The notes beneath the pieces were generated by a model. The model had not been told where the DNA came from. It saw only the letters and a program-made list of their open reading frames with translations, and did no database searches. This document shows, one piece after another, positions 32,293-40,403 of a DNA stretch of 50,157 nt. The first letter of the stretch is position 1. Each line of letters starts with the position of its first letter. Made by a program: the position numbers and the translations under genes. The stretch is taken from assembly GCA_004020545.1 (NCBI GenBank), contig SAQE01000049.1, forward strand, positions 1 through 50,157. The letters run 5' to 3'. The DNA is from Mesorhizobium sp. (GTDB lineage: Bacteria; Pseudomonadota; Alphaproteobacteria; Rhizobiales; Rhizobiaceae).

Positions 32293-32644
32293 GGGAGATG
32301 GGCCAAGTTGTCATACAGGGCTGTAACCGCCAATGCTGGCGGGACAGCACCCCCCTCTGGCCTGCCGGCTCCGGCCCTTCGCTACCGCTCCGGGCGTTCG
32401 TCGTTCGCGAAGCCAAGCAATTGGCTTCGCGTCCGCTTCGCGGACCACTCCTCACGCCCCACAAGGGGGGAGATTGGCGGCTTTGCCGACGGCACCCACT
32501 TGTTCGCCGCTTGAGATTGGCGAAAGCCGAGAGGTCCAATCTCCCCCCTTGCGGGGGAGATGTCCGGCAGGACAGAGGGGGGTGGGAAGGATCGCGGCGC
32601 ATCGAATCTATCCGCCGGGCTGACGTAGCCGCGGAGCGCTCGCC
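32293..32644. repeat. Dispersed inverted-arm repeat, copy 1 (long form)
   Basis: A left arm (from 32334, GCGGGACAGCACCCCCCTCT) and a right arm (to 32585, TGTCCGGCAGGACAGAGG) enclose the inner complementary pieces CAAGGGGGGAGATTGG and CCAATCTCCCCCCTTG. This copy has about 75 additional bases inserted after the left arm. Other copies lie at 35465, 41827 and 44732. No gene fits the interval. Confidence 0.75.
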
Positions 32645-33670
32645 ATGAACGACGCGCGCCATCCGCTGCCGCGGCTCCCGGTCCTGCCTGCGCCTCCCTG
32701 GCCCAGGCAGCGGCCGCAGGTCTCCTTCATCGTCTGCACGCGCGACCGCCTCGCCGTGCTGGAAGCTTGCATCGATTCGATCCGCGCCGCCTGCCGGGCG
32801 CACCCCACCTTCGCCGCCGAACTGCTAGTGGTCGACAACGGCTCGCGCGACGGCACGGCGGAATACCTCGCACGCATCGCCGCGACGTCCGACATCGCGC
32901 TCACCGCGATCTCGGAGCCGCGTCCCGGGCTGGCGGCGGCGCGCAATGCCGGGCTGGCGCGGGCGCGCGGGCGAGTGCTGGTCTTCGTCGACGACGACTG
33001 CCGGCTCGACCGCAACTACCTCGTCGATCTCCAGCGGCATTATGCAAGCGGCGATAAATGGCTGATCCGCGGCGGCCGCGTCGAGATCGGCGACGCGCGC
33101 GACCTGCCCTTCACCATCAAGCGCTGCGAGGAGCGCGAGCGGCTGACGCCCGCCGTCCATCCGGGCGGTTTCGTGCTGGGCTGTAACATGACCATGCATC
33201 GCGACGTCGCCGCCTTGATCGGTCCGTTCGACGAACGCTTCGGCGCCGGCGGGGCGCTGCGCTCGGCCGAGGATACGGACTATCTGGTGCGGGCGATGCT
33301 TGCCGGCATGGCGGTCGAATATGTGCCCGACATGACGATCCTCCATCACCACGGACGGCGCGACCGCAAGGCGATCGGCCGCCTGCACCGCGACTATCAT
33401 TTCGGCAATGGCGCGCTGTGCCTGAAGCACCTGCGCCGCGCGCCTTGGCTGCTGCGCCATTTCTACTGGGCGGCGCGGTCGGCGTTGCGCGAGCTGATCG
33501 GCGGCCCGCGCTTCGACCAGGATCTCAGGCTGTCGCACTGGCCGATCGTGCTGATGAACCTCGCGGGCGCGGCGAAGTTCATGGCTCTGGTGCTGGCCAG
33601 ACGTCCGCCACGACAAGCGCGGCGCGCCCAGGAAACCGCCGAAGCCAGGGCGGAGGCCGGCGCGCGATGA
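32645..33670 (+). CDS. Family 2 glycosyltransferase
   Basis: A 341-residue GT-A glycosyltransferase. It shows QVSFIVCTRDRLAVLEACID, LLVVDNGSRDGTAEYL and the metal-binding LVFVDDDCRLDRNYL, then GCNMTMHRDVAALIGPFDE and AEDTDYLVRAML, the acceptor and catalytic regions of family 2. The C-terminus is basic and amphipathic (MALVLARRPPRQARRA), suggesting membrane association. Its stop overlaps the ABC exporter start by four bases, so glycan assembly and export are translationally coupled. Confidence 0.9.
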   Translation: MNDARHPLPRLPVLPAPPWPRQRPQVSFIVCTRDRLAVLEACIDSIRAACRAHPTFAAELLVVDNGSRDGTAEYLARIAATSDIALTAISEPRPGLAAARNAGLARARGRVLVFVDDDCRLDRNYLVDLQRHYASGDKWLIRGGRVEIGDARDLPFTIKRCEERERLTPAVHPGGFVLGCNMTMHRDVAALIGPFDERFGAGGALRSAEDTDYLVRAMLAGMAVEYVPDMTILHHHGRRDRKAIGRLHRDYHFGNGALCLKHLRRAPWLLRHFYWAARSALRELIGGPRFDQDLRLSHWPIVLMNLAGAAKFMALVLARRPPRQARRAQETAEARAEAGAR

Positions 33671-35439
33671 CCGGGCGCCCGACGCTGTCGATGCTGCGCC
33701 AGGCGCTCGGCCGCCGGCAGCTCGGGCTGCTGCCCGCCGTCGTCGCGCTCGGGCTTGCAAGTGCCGCGCTCGAAGGGTTCGGCATCGGGCTCATCATCCC
33801 GCTGCTCGGCATCATCATGGGGCATGGCGAGGCGACCGGCATGGCGGGCCTTTCCGCCCTACTGCAGAAGGTCGGCGCCGGGCTCGGAGAGCGCGAGCGG
33901 CTGATCGCGATTTCGGCCGCGATCCTCGGCTCGATCCTTTTCAAGAACTTGCTCGCCTTCGCCAATTCGGTGCTGACCGCCCATATCTACGGCAAGGCCA
34001 GCCAGACGATACGCGGCGCGCTGGCCGAACGCCTGCTCACCGTCGGCTATCCCTTTTTCCTGAGGGAAAGCCCGGGGCGGCTGCTCAACATCATCTCCAA
34101 TGAATCCTGGCGGGCGTCGGATGCCATCCAGGGGATGCTGGGCGCTATCGTTAGCGCCTCGGCGGCGGCGATCCTGCTTGCCTTCCTGTTGCTACTCTCC
34201 TGGCAGATGACGCTTTTGGTGATGCTTGGCCTGGCGCTTGTCCAGGCGGCGCATATGGCGCTGTCGGCGCATCTGAGAGCGCCAAGCCGCGGCGTCGCCG
34301 CCCGCAACAGCGCCTTGGCCTCGCGGATGCTGCATCTCGTCCATGCCGGCCGGCTGATCCGCATCTTCGGCCAGGAGGCGCGCGAGAAGGCGGCTTTCGA
34401 GAAGGCCTCGGACGGTGTGCGCAGGGCGGCCTTCCTGCTCTCCAACCGCCAGGGCGCGCTGGCGCCGTTGACCGAGGTGCTGCACGCTGTGCTGTTCCTG
34501 GCGGTGGTGATCGGCGCCTGGCTTGCCGGCTTGAGCTTCCCGCTGGTCGCCGCCTTTCTCATCCTGCTCTACCGGCTGCAGCCGCATGTCAGGGCGCTGC
34601 AGATGACGTGGAGCCAGTTGCAGGGGCTTTCCGGCTCGCTGGAGGAAGTGACCTGGCTGCTCGACCCCGCAGGCAAGCCCACGCCGCCGCGGGGCAGCCG
34701 GCCGTTCGACGGCCTCGGCGAAAAAATCGCCTTCGAGGGCGTGAGCTTCAGCTATGCCAATGAAGAGCAGCGCGCGGCGGTGCTCAATGCCGCGAGCTTC
34801 GACATCGTGAGCGGCCGTTCGACGGCGCTGATCGGCCGCTCCGGTGCCGGCAAGACAACCATCGTCAACCTGCTCTGCCGCTTCGTCGAACCGGACGGCG
34901 GCAAGATCCTTGTCGACGGCGCGCCGCTCGGCGACATCGACCCGGTCGCATGGCGGACGCGCATCGCGTTGGCCAGCCAGGAGCTGGAGCTGGTCGACGG
35001 CACCATCCTCGACAACATCACCTACGGCAAGGACACGGCGAGCGCGGAAGAGGCGCGCCGTGCGGCCGAGCTCGCCGAGGCGCACGCCTTCATCGAAACG
35101 CTGCCGCAGGGCTACGACACGATCGTCGGCTATCGCGGCGTCAATCTCTCGGCCGGGCAAAGGCAGCGCATCGCGCTCGCCCGCGCCCTGCTGCGCGACC
35201 CCGACATATTGATCCTCGACGAGGCCACCAACGCGGTGGACGGGCTTTCGGAAGCGGCGATCGTGGAGACGCTCAAATCGCGCGCCGGCCGCCGCACGAC
35301 CATCGTCATCAGCCACCACCACTCAACGATCTCGTTCTGCGACGATCTGGTGATCCTGGAGCATGGACGGGTGCGGAAGCAGGCGCCTTTCGCGGAGATG
35401 GCGAAGCTCAGCATGGATGAGTTGTATCGGCCGGAGTGA
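33667..35439 (+). CDS. ABC exporter, fused permease and ATPase (MsbA/PglK-like)
   Basis: A 590-residue half-transporter that works as a homodimer. Six membrane helices occupy residues about 20-310. The ATPase domain has Walker A IGRSGAGKTT (Lys396), the signature LSAGQRQRIALARAL (Ala in place of the usual first Gly), Walker B ILILDEAT and the switch His in IVISHHHSTI. Relatives flip lipid-linked oligosaccharides or lipids. Its ATGA overlap with a glycosyltransferase gene supports a glycolipid or oligosaccharide substrate rather than a drug. The exact substrate is inferred. Confidence 0.88.
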   Translation: MTGRPTLSMLRQALGRRQLGLLPAVVALGLASAALEGFGIGLIIPLLGIIMGHGEATGMAGLSALLQKVGAGLGERERLIAISAAILGSILFKNLLAFANSVLTAHIYGKASQTIRGALAERLLTVGYPFFLRESPGRLLNIISNESWRASDAIQGMLGAIVSASAAAILLAFLLLLSWQMTLLVMLGLALVQAAHMALSAHLRAPSRGVAARNSALASRMLHLVHAGRLIRIFGQEAREKAAFEKASDGVRRAAFLLSNRQGALAPLTEVLHAVLFLAVVIGAWLAGLSFPLVAAFLILLYRLQPHVRALQMTWSQLQGLSGSLEEVTWLLDPAGKPTPPRGSRPFDGLGEKIAFEGVSFSYANEEQRAAVLNAASFDIVSGRSTALIGRSGAGKTTIVNLLCRFVEPDGGKILVDGAPLGDIDPVAWRTRIALASQELELVDGTILDNITYGKDTASAEEARRAAELAEAHAFIETLPQGYDTIVGYRGVNLSAGQRQRIALARALLRDPDILILDEATNAVDGLSEAAIVETLKSRAGRRTTIVISHHHSTISFCDDLVILEHGRVRKQAPFAEMAKLSMDELYRPE

Positions 35440-35464
35440 GGGGGATTTGCTTGGCGTCACCCGG

Positions 35465-35643
35465 AGACGCCGGCGGGACAGCGCCCCCCTCTGCCCTGCC
35501 GGGCACCTCCCCCACAACAAGGGGAGATCGGATGTCGCTCCGGCTTTCGCCAATTGTGGGCGTCGCAGAAGTGGCGCGGCGCGGAAGCTGCCAATCTCCC
35601 CCCTTGTGGGGGAGATGTCCGGCAGGACAGAGGGGGGCGCGAA
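35465..35643. repeat. Dispersed inverted-arm repeat, copy 2
   Basis: About 180 bases with outer arms GAGACGCCGGCGGGACAGCG and its near-complement at the right end (GGCAGGACAGAGGGGGGCGC), and inner arms around ACAAGGGGAGATCGG and CCAATCTCCCCCCTTGTGG. It separates the glycan operon from the convergent minCDE operon. Confidence 0.8.
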
Positions 35644-35708
35644 GGATCGCGACGCTTCAGAACCTCGGTTCCTCGCCCCCAAGGGTAGGGAGAGGAAATA
35701 CGTCAGCG

Positions 35709-35981
35709 TTACCCCGCCATGGCCAGCGGCACGGCGCTCTTGTTGGGGATCTGGATGTCGATCTCCAGCGTCGACATCGTCGCGCCGCGGTCCATCGAGA
35801 CCTGGAGATAGTCCTGGTCGATCTGCACATGCTTGGCGATGACCGCCATGATCTCCTCGCGCAGGATGGAGACCAGGTCTGGCTGGCCGCGGCTCTGGCG
35901 CTCGTAGGCGAGCAGGAGCTGCAGCCGCTCGCGCGCCACCGGGGCGCTGGTGCGCCGCTTGAAGAGGTCGAGGATGCTCAT
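35709..35981 (-). CDS. minE: Cell-division topological specificity factor MinE
   Basis: A 90-residue protein. The N-terminal membrane-targeting segment is [10 protein letters not shown], the MinD-contacting helix or strand is [14 protein letters not shown], and the C-terminal dimerisation domain includes [15 protein letters not shown] and [11 protein letters not shown]. MinE stimulates MinD ATPase and drives its displacement from midcell. It is the last gene of the minC-minD-minE operon and overlaps minD by four bases. Length is normal for alphaproteobacteria. Confidence 0.96.
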   Translation of the reverse strand: MSILDLFKRRTSAPVARERLQLLLAYERQSRGQPDLVSILREEIMAVIAKHVQIDQDYLQVSMDRGATMSTLEIDIQIPNKSAVPLAMAG

Positions 35982-36799
35982 GCCGCCCTCCTTCCGAGAA
36001 GCCGGTCGAGGAAGCCCTTGCGTTCGAAGGGGACGACCACCGGCAGGTCCTCGCCTTCCAGGCGTCTTGCCGCTTCGAGATAGGCCTTGGCGGCGGAATT
36101 GATCGGCTCGCTGAGCGTGACCGGCGAGCCGAGGTTCGAGGCGCGCAGCACATCCTGGCTTTCCGGGATGATGCCCAAGAGCGGCGTCGACAGGATTTCC
36201 AGCACGTCGTCGATCGACAGCATCTCGCCGCGCGAGGCGCGCGCCGCGTCGTAACGGGTGACCAGCACGTGCTTCTGGATCAGCTCGCCCTGCTCCGCCT
36301 TCATGGTGCGGGCGTCGAGCAGGCCGATGATGCGGTCGGAATCGCGCACCGACGACACTTCCGGGTTGGTGACGATGACCGCCTCGTCGGCGAAGCGCAT
36401 GGCGAGCTGGGCGCCGCGCTCGATGCCGGCCGGGCTGTCGCAGAAGACGTAGTCGAACACCGAGCGCAGCCGCGCGATGACTTCGGCGACGCCCTCTTCG
36501 GTTAGCGCATCCTTGTCGCGCGTCTGCGATGCCGGCAGCAGGTAGAGCGTCTCCAGCCGCTTGTCGCGGATCAGCGCCTGCGAGAGCTTCGCCGAGCCCT
36601 GGATGACGTTGACGAGGTCGAACACCACGCGGCGCTCGGCGCCCATGATGAGATCGAGGTTCCTGAGGCCGACGTCGAAATCGACCAGCGCCACTTTCTT
36701 GCCGGTCTTGGCCACGGCGGCGCCGAGCGCGGCCGTCGAGGTCGTCTTGCCGACGCCCCCCTTGCCCGAAGTGACCACGACTACCTTGCCCATATTCAT
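35978..36799 (-). CDS. minD: Septum-site determining ATPase MinD
   Basis: A 273-residue ParA/MinD ATPase. The deviant Walker A motif [10 protein letters not shown] (Lys13 and Lys18) is at the N-terminus; [18 protein letters not shown] and [18 protein letters not shown] follow. The C-terminal amphipathic membrane-targeting helix is [13 protein letters not shown]. MinD dimers on the membrane carry MinC and block FtsZ rings near the poles. GGAGG precedes the chosen ATG; a second ATG two codons later is possible. Gene order minCDE is intact. Confidence 0.96.
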   Translation of the reverse strand: MNMGKVVVVTSGKGGVGKTTSTAALGAAVAKTGKKVALVDFDVGLRNLDLIMGAERRVVFDLVNVIQGSAKLSQALIRDKRLETLYLLPASQTRDKDALTEEGVAEVIARLRSVFDYVFCDSPAGIERGAQLAMRFADEAVIVTNPEVSSVRDSDRIIGLLDARTMKAEQGELIQKHVLVTRYDAARASRGEMLSIDDVLEILSTPLLGIIPESQDVLRASNLGSPVTLSEPINSAAKAYLEAARRLEGEDLPVVVPFERKGFLDRLLGRRAA

Positions 36800-36902
36800 C
36801 CAGCCTCCATTGGCGTTTGTTATGTGACCGTGCAAGGCACGGCGGATTCTTTAATCAGCCTCGCACGCGAAACCGGTCCGAAGCTTGCCGCCCCTAAAAA
36901 AC

Positions 36903-37772
36903 TCAGCCGAGCGGCACCACGCACAGCGCATCGTTGTCGAGGAAGGCCTGCACGGCCTTGCCGCGCGACACGCCCTCCATCTCCTCGGCCGTGGTGTACC
37001 AGCCGTCGACGGCGAGCAGTTCGGCCTCGTTCTTGCGGCAGAAGATGCGCGCCGAAACATTGCCTTCCGAACCGGCAATCGCGCGGCCGCGCAGCGTGCC
37101 GTAGACATGGATCGAGCCACCGGCGACGATTTCGGAACCGGACGCGACCGAGCCCAGCACGATGACGTCGCCATGCGGGTGGAAGACCGACTGTCCCGAA
37201 CGGATCGGCGCCTTGATCATCAGCGTGCCGGCGGAAGGCTCGTGCCGCGCCTGCTCGGCGTCCTGTCCTGACTTGGCCGGCCCTGACCTGGCTGGTTCTG
37301 GCTTCGCCGCTTCAGGCTTTGCCTCGTCTAGCTTCACCAGATCGTCCTGCGGCGCCCTCACCTGCCCGGGCTGCACATCCTCGACGGCAGCCGTCTCGAG
37401 CGTGATTTCTTCCGCCTTCGCCTTGCGGGCGGCCCTGCCCAGCAGGCCCTCGGCGGTGGCCTCCTTGGCGCCGGCGAGCAGCGGCGGCAGTTCGGGGCCG
37501 AGCTCGGCGCCCTCGAGCTCGATGGCGTAGACTCGGATGCCGCGCCGCGCCAGCGTGCCGACAAGTGCTGCGATCTCCTCCGGCCCGGGCTTCAAAGTGT
37601 TGAGATCAAGCACCACCGGGCGGCCAGCAAAATAGCCGGGCGAGTTGCCGATCCAGTGATCGAGCCCCTCCAACCAGTCGTCGATCGGCGCCTCCGGCGT
37701 CAGCGTGAAAGCGACGAATGAGCGGGCGCGGAAGCGGATGGATTTGTTCTGCAAAGGGGCGGCGAAGGTCAC
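36903..37772 (-). CDS. minC: Septum-site determining protein MinC
   Basis: A 289-residue FtsZ antagonist. The N-terminal domain (IRFRARSFVAFTLTPEAP) is followed by a long Ala/Pro/Lys/Glu linker (about residues 125-185) and the C-terminal beta-helix (VFHPHGDVIVLGSVASGSEI, then GSIHVYGTLRGRAIAG), which binds MinD. The linker is longer than in enteric MinC, as usual in rhizobia. It starts at GTG. A gap of about 100 bases separates it from minD. A perfect CtrA-type box lies about 50 bases upstream. Confidence 0.94.
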   Translation of the reverse strand: MTFAAPLQNKSIRFRARSFVAFTLTPEAPIDDWLEGLDHWIGNSPGYFAGRPVVLDLNTLKPGPEEIAALVGTLARRGIRVYAIELEGAELGPELPPLLAGAKEATAEGLLGRAARKAKAEEITLETAAVEDVQPGQVRAPQDDLVKLDEAKPEAAKPEPARSGPAKSGQDAEQARHEPSAGTLMIKAPIRSGQSVFHPHGDVIVLGSVASGSEIVAGGSIHVYGTLRGRAIAGSEGNVSARIFCRKNEAELLAVDGWYTTAEEMEGVSRGKAVQAFLDNDALCVVPLG

Positions 37773-37819
37773 GGCCAGACGAATCCTTACTCAATGGTTA
37801 AAGGGTGCCGGGCGAATGG

Positions 37820-37834
37820 TTAACAAAAGGTTAA
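37820..37834 (-). promoter_or_regulatory. CtrA-type binding site upstream of minC
   Basis: TTAACAAAAGGTTAA is an exact TTAA-N7-TTAA full site, the CtrA consensus of alphaproteobacteria. It lies 48 bases from the minC start codon, and additional TTAA half sites occur at 37798 and 37855. Control of min genes by CtrA is known from Sinorhizobium; here it is inferred from the site. Confidence 0.7.
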
Positions 37835-38115
37835 TTTTGCGGGTGCGGGCCGTTAAGGAACTGGCGCGGCTAAGTTTTGTTGCGGGGCGGCCACACGCCC
37901 TGCCCGCGCGCCGCGGCTGGCCGAAGACCTGAGGCAGAACGGGCCGGGCATGTGAAGCTCCCAATATACGAAAAGAGAGCGCACCGGCACCCCCGTCCCG
38001 GGTGGACCTTCGTTCTGCCCTTGTGCAAGGCCCGCGCCGCAGTGCGGTGACAGTGCTTGCCGCAGCCGCTATCCTCGAGTCCGCAAGCTTAGCGGAGAGC
38101 GAGGGAGATCTTGTC
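37835..38115. other. Intergenic region with one arm of a 24-base direct repeat
   Basis: Between minC and the NTF2-like gene I see no gene. CATGTGAAGCTCCCAATATACGAA, given here as CATGTGAAGCTCCC plus AATATACGAA (37949-37972), recurs at 38817-38840 with few changes, followed in both by GAGA and a CCGGCAC tract. The role is unknown. Confidence 0.55.
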
Positions 38116-38541
38116 ATGGAACTCAGCAAACCCGAAGATGTCGCGATTGCCTTTGCCGATGCTTGGAACAGGCATGACATGGACGACTTCGCAGCTTTGT
38201 TCTCCGAGGATGCGAATTTCGTCAACGTCGTGGGCATATGGTGGAAGAACCGCGCCGAGATCGAAGAGGCGCACCGCGCAACGCACAAAACCATGTTTCG
38301 TGACAGCCGGCTGGAGGGTGCTGTCTCGTCAGTTGTCGAATTGTCTCCCGGCCTTGCATCGGTGCACTATGCGTGGACCCTGACCGGCGCATCCGCTCCG
38401 GACGGCTCACCCGCCGGAACACGGAAAGGCGTCCTGCTTCTGGTTGTAAAGGAAGAACAATCGGGCTGGCGAATAAAGGTGGCGCAAAATACCGACATTG
38501 TTCCGGGGGTGATTGCTCCCCCTGCCAACGCAAGGAGATAG
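38116..38541 (+). CDS. SnoaL/DUF4440-like (NTF2-fold) protein
   Basis: A 141-residue protein of the SgcJ/EcaC-type NTF2 superfamily. PEDVAIAFADAWNRHDMDDF and LFSEDANFVNVVGIWW at the start and GVLLLVVKEEQSGWRIKVAQ near the end are characteristic. Members act as small-molecule isomerases, hydrolases or binding proteins; none is indicated here. AGGGAG about eight bases before the ATG supports this start. A GTG at 38002 would add a hydrophobic stretch that could act as a signal peptide but has no ribosome-binding site. Confidence 0.75.
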   Translation: MELSKPEDVAIAFADAWNRHDMDDFAALFSEDANFVNVVGIWWKNRAEIEEAHRATHKTMFRDSRLEGAVSSVVELSPGLASVHYAWTLTGASAPDGSPAGTRKGVLLLVVKEEQSGWRIKVAQNTDIVPGVIAPPANARR

Positions 38542-38907
38542 GCCTCCTTGCAAAAGCCGCAGCGCAGCATCGATATCGTTATCTAAGCATTTGCTAATGT
38601 GATATGGTGCCAGCCACAGGCCCGCAGCCGCCTGGTGTCTGTCCCCCCGTCTCCGGACGCCGCTGCGAGCTTCGTTGACGAGAGGGCCGGTCGTTAGCCC
38701 TAGCGGCCGACCCTCTCTCCGCTGGCTGCGATGCCGCCATCCTCAATCCTGGCCTGCAGCCCCCAGACACTCGAGGCGCTGCGGCCCGCCAGAGATCCGG
38801 GCCGGCACGACCCGCGCATGTGAAGTCCCTAATATACGAAGCGAGACCGCGCCGGCACTATCCGGCACGGTTAATTTTCCATTTCCTCCGGAGCAAGAGG
38901 ACGGGGC
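38542..38907. other. Gene-free stretch with second arm of a direct repeat
   Basis: No credible coding frame. The second copy of the 24-base repeat is at 38817-38840 (CATGTGAAGTCCCTAATATA and CGAA), again about 70-150 bases before a plus-strand gene. GC-rich with several short inverted repeats. Confidence 0.45.
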
Positions 38908-39384
38908 ATGCGCATCGATCAGGCAAGCAGCAGCAGGTGGGCAGGCATTAAGTGGGAAGGCCGGGCAGGCGCAGCAATCGCCGTGTTGTTGCTGCTGGCG
39001 GGATGCTCGTCATTTCGGATGAGTGGCAAAGACACGTACCAGACGAGCGGCATCGCCGCATACCAGGCGAACGGCATCGACCAATGGCTGACGACGGCGG
39101 ACGCCGACGCGGTCGTCAATGCGATGGCGGCGAAGGGCATGATCCCGGAGACCATCGACTGCCGGTTCGTCGACACCACGCCGGGCGAAGTGGCCTACGT
39201 CTCGAAATTCACCTGGAAGCGCGCGCCGGCAAACACGCGCTACAACTGGGAAATCGGCGACCCGACCAACCTTGCGAGCAAGAAGGTCAAGACCAACAGG
39301 GTTGGGTTGCGGCGCGTGTTTGCGAAGGTGGTGCGCGACCCGGCGAGCGGGCAGAAGGTTGGGTGCTCGGTGTGGGTGGGTTGA
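38908..39384 (+). CDS. Lipoprotein of unknown function
   Basis: A 158-residue exported protein. A basic N-terminus and hydrophobic stretch end in the lipobox LLAGC, with lipidated Cys33, so the mature chain is about 126 residues and anchored in a membrane. The mature part begins with a repeated motif (YQTSGIAAYQANGI) and ends CSVWVG. Two further cysteines (in DCRFVDT and VGCSVW) could form a disulfide. No family recognised. GAGG precedes the start. Confidence 0.7.
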   Translation: MRIDQASSSRWAGIKWEGRAGAAIAVLLLLAGCSSFRMSGKDTYQTSGIAAYQANGIDQWLTTADADAVVNAMAAKGMIPETIDCRFVDTTPGEVAYVSKFTWKRAPANTRYNWEIGDPTNLASKKVKTNRVGLRRVFAKVVRDPASGQKVGCSVWVG

Positions 39385-39446
39385 GGCTGGGGCGGGCAGC
39401 CCCCACAGGATGGATCACGCTTCTAGCGGCGACTTCTGCCGGCTAG

Positions 39447-39535
39447 GTGATCTGCGATCTCGGCTGGCGCAACCAAATCGAAGAGATCGACCCGTTCACG
39501 CCAGTGGCGACCGTCCAGGCCGGCGCGCTGGGCAC
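39447..39535 (+). pseudogene. Displaced fragment of an FAD-linked oxidase gene
   Basis: About 89 bases resemble 40674-40763 inside the FAD-linked oxidase gene downstream, in the same orientation. Translated, it reads VICDLGWRNQIEEIDPF and VATVQAGA against VICDLGGLNRIEEIDPF and VAIVQAGA in the full gene. No more of the gene is present on either side. A relic of a paralogue or of a partial duplication. Confidence 0.75.
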
Positions 39536-39767
39536 CGGGCGCAATTCCTTCGCGTGAAGCCGAAGACGAAAGCCATTGATAATATTATTCGGCTCGCGCC
39601 TTGCCGCGGTTCTAGCTAAGCGCTATGTTTTGCAAATCGATCTTGTTGAACGAACGTTGTTTCCGCGCCTTGGCGCCCTGACGATCTTCCCTCTCAATTT
39701 CGAAGAGTGTGGCGTTTGGCTTGAAGCCAGGCGGCGATGATTTGCGTCGATTTGAAAGGAAAATCGT
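39536..39767 (+). promoter_or_regulatory. Upstream and leader region of the cold-shock gene
   Basis: Gene-free DNA that should contain the promoter and untranslated leader of the cold-shock gene. TGGCTTGAAGCCA near 39716 can form a small hairpin, and GAAAGGA serves as ribosome-binding site. Long leaders that refold in the cold are known for cspA; whether this one does is open. Confidence 0.4.
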
Positions 39768-39977
39768 ATGACTACTGGAACCGTGAAGTTTTTCAACACC
39801 ACCAAAGGCTTCGGCTTCATCGAACAGGGCAATGGCCAACCGGACGTGTTCGTCCATATCTCCGCCGTCGAGCGCGCCGGAATGCGTTCCCTCGTGGAGG
39901 GCCAGAAGGTGAGCTTCGACGTCGTGAAGGACCAGCGGAACGGCAAGTCCTCCGCGGAGAATCTGCAGGCGGCCTGA
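39768..39977 (+). CDS. cspA: Cold-shock domain protein
   Basis: A 69-residue single-domain CspA homologue that binds single-stranded RNA and DNA. RNP1 is KGFGFIE and RNP2 is [28 protein letters not shown] is diagnostic. It could act as an RNA chaperone in the cold or in stationary phase. Rhizobia carry several paralogues, so the symbol indicates the family only. It is followed by a small charged protein gene on the same strand. Confidence 0.95.
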   Translation: MTTGTVKFFNTTKGFGFIEQGNGQPDVFVHISAVERAGMRSLVEGQKVSFDVVKDQRNGKSSAENLQAA

Positions 39978-40087
39978 CGCCGTGCGTCCATGGCCTTTGA
40001 CCACGGATGTACTGGCAATGGCTCTGGGGCATTTGGAGAGGGTCGGGCTTGCCCGGCCTTCTTCGTTTCGAACAGCGAGGTAGACCC

Positions 40088-40276
40088 ATGGCCGAAACGA
40101 GTTTGTTCAAGCCGAAGGGCGACGCCAAGAGCGAGGCCACCGCCAGAACGGCGCGCGCGATAATCGAAGGCGAAGCGGCAGCGCGGCATGCCAAGACGGA
40201 ACGGCTTCGCGCGGCAAGGCTCGCGCGCGGGCCGGTTGAAGCACCGCCGAAGAAAAAGCCGGCCACGCGAAAATAG
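40088..40276 (+). CDS. Small charged protein downstream of the cold-shock gene (62 aa)
   Basis: A 62-residue basic, probably helical protein: MAETSLFKPKGDAKSEATAR, then AAARHAKTERLRAARLARG and a Lys-rich tail (PPKKKPATRK). GAGG lies about eight bases before the ATG. The composition suits a nucleic-acid-associated or intrinsically disordered protein. No named family. It may be co-transcribed with the cold-shock gene 110 bases upstream. Confidence 0.6.
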   Translation: MAETSLFKPKGDAKSEATARTARAIIEGEAAARHAKTERLRAARLARGPVEAPPKKKPATRK

Positions 40277-40403
40277 CGGCAAAGGCGCCGGGCAAAAATC
40301 CCGAAACGCCTTAACGACAAAGACCGGACGCGCTCAATTCGCGTTTCCCGTCACCGCGTGACACCAATCCTTCGCTACCTCTATAGGTTGGCTCCCCTGC
40401 CCG

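Noticed and set aside
33418-33666. 83-codon N-terminal extension of the ABC exporter
   Set aside because: It lies within the glycosyltransferase coding sequence in another frame; the ATGA overlap start fits the family.
37820-37834. TTAA-N7-TTAA as chance occurrence
   Set aside because: Kept as a feature instead: a perfect full site in a GC-rich genome, correctly placed before minC, is unlikely by chance.
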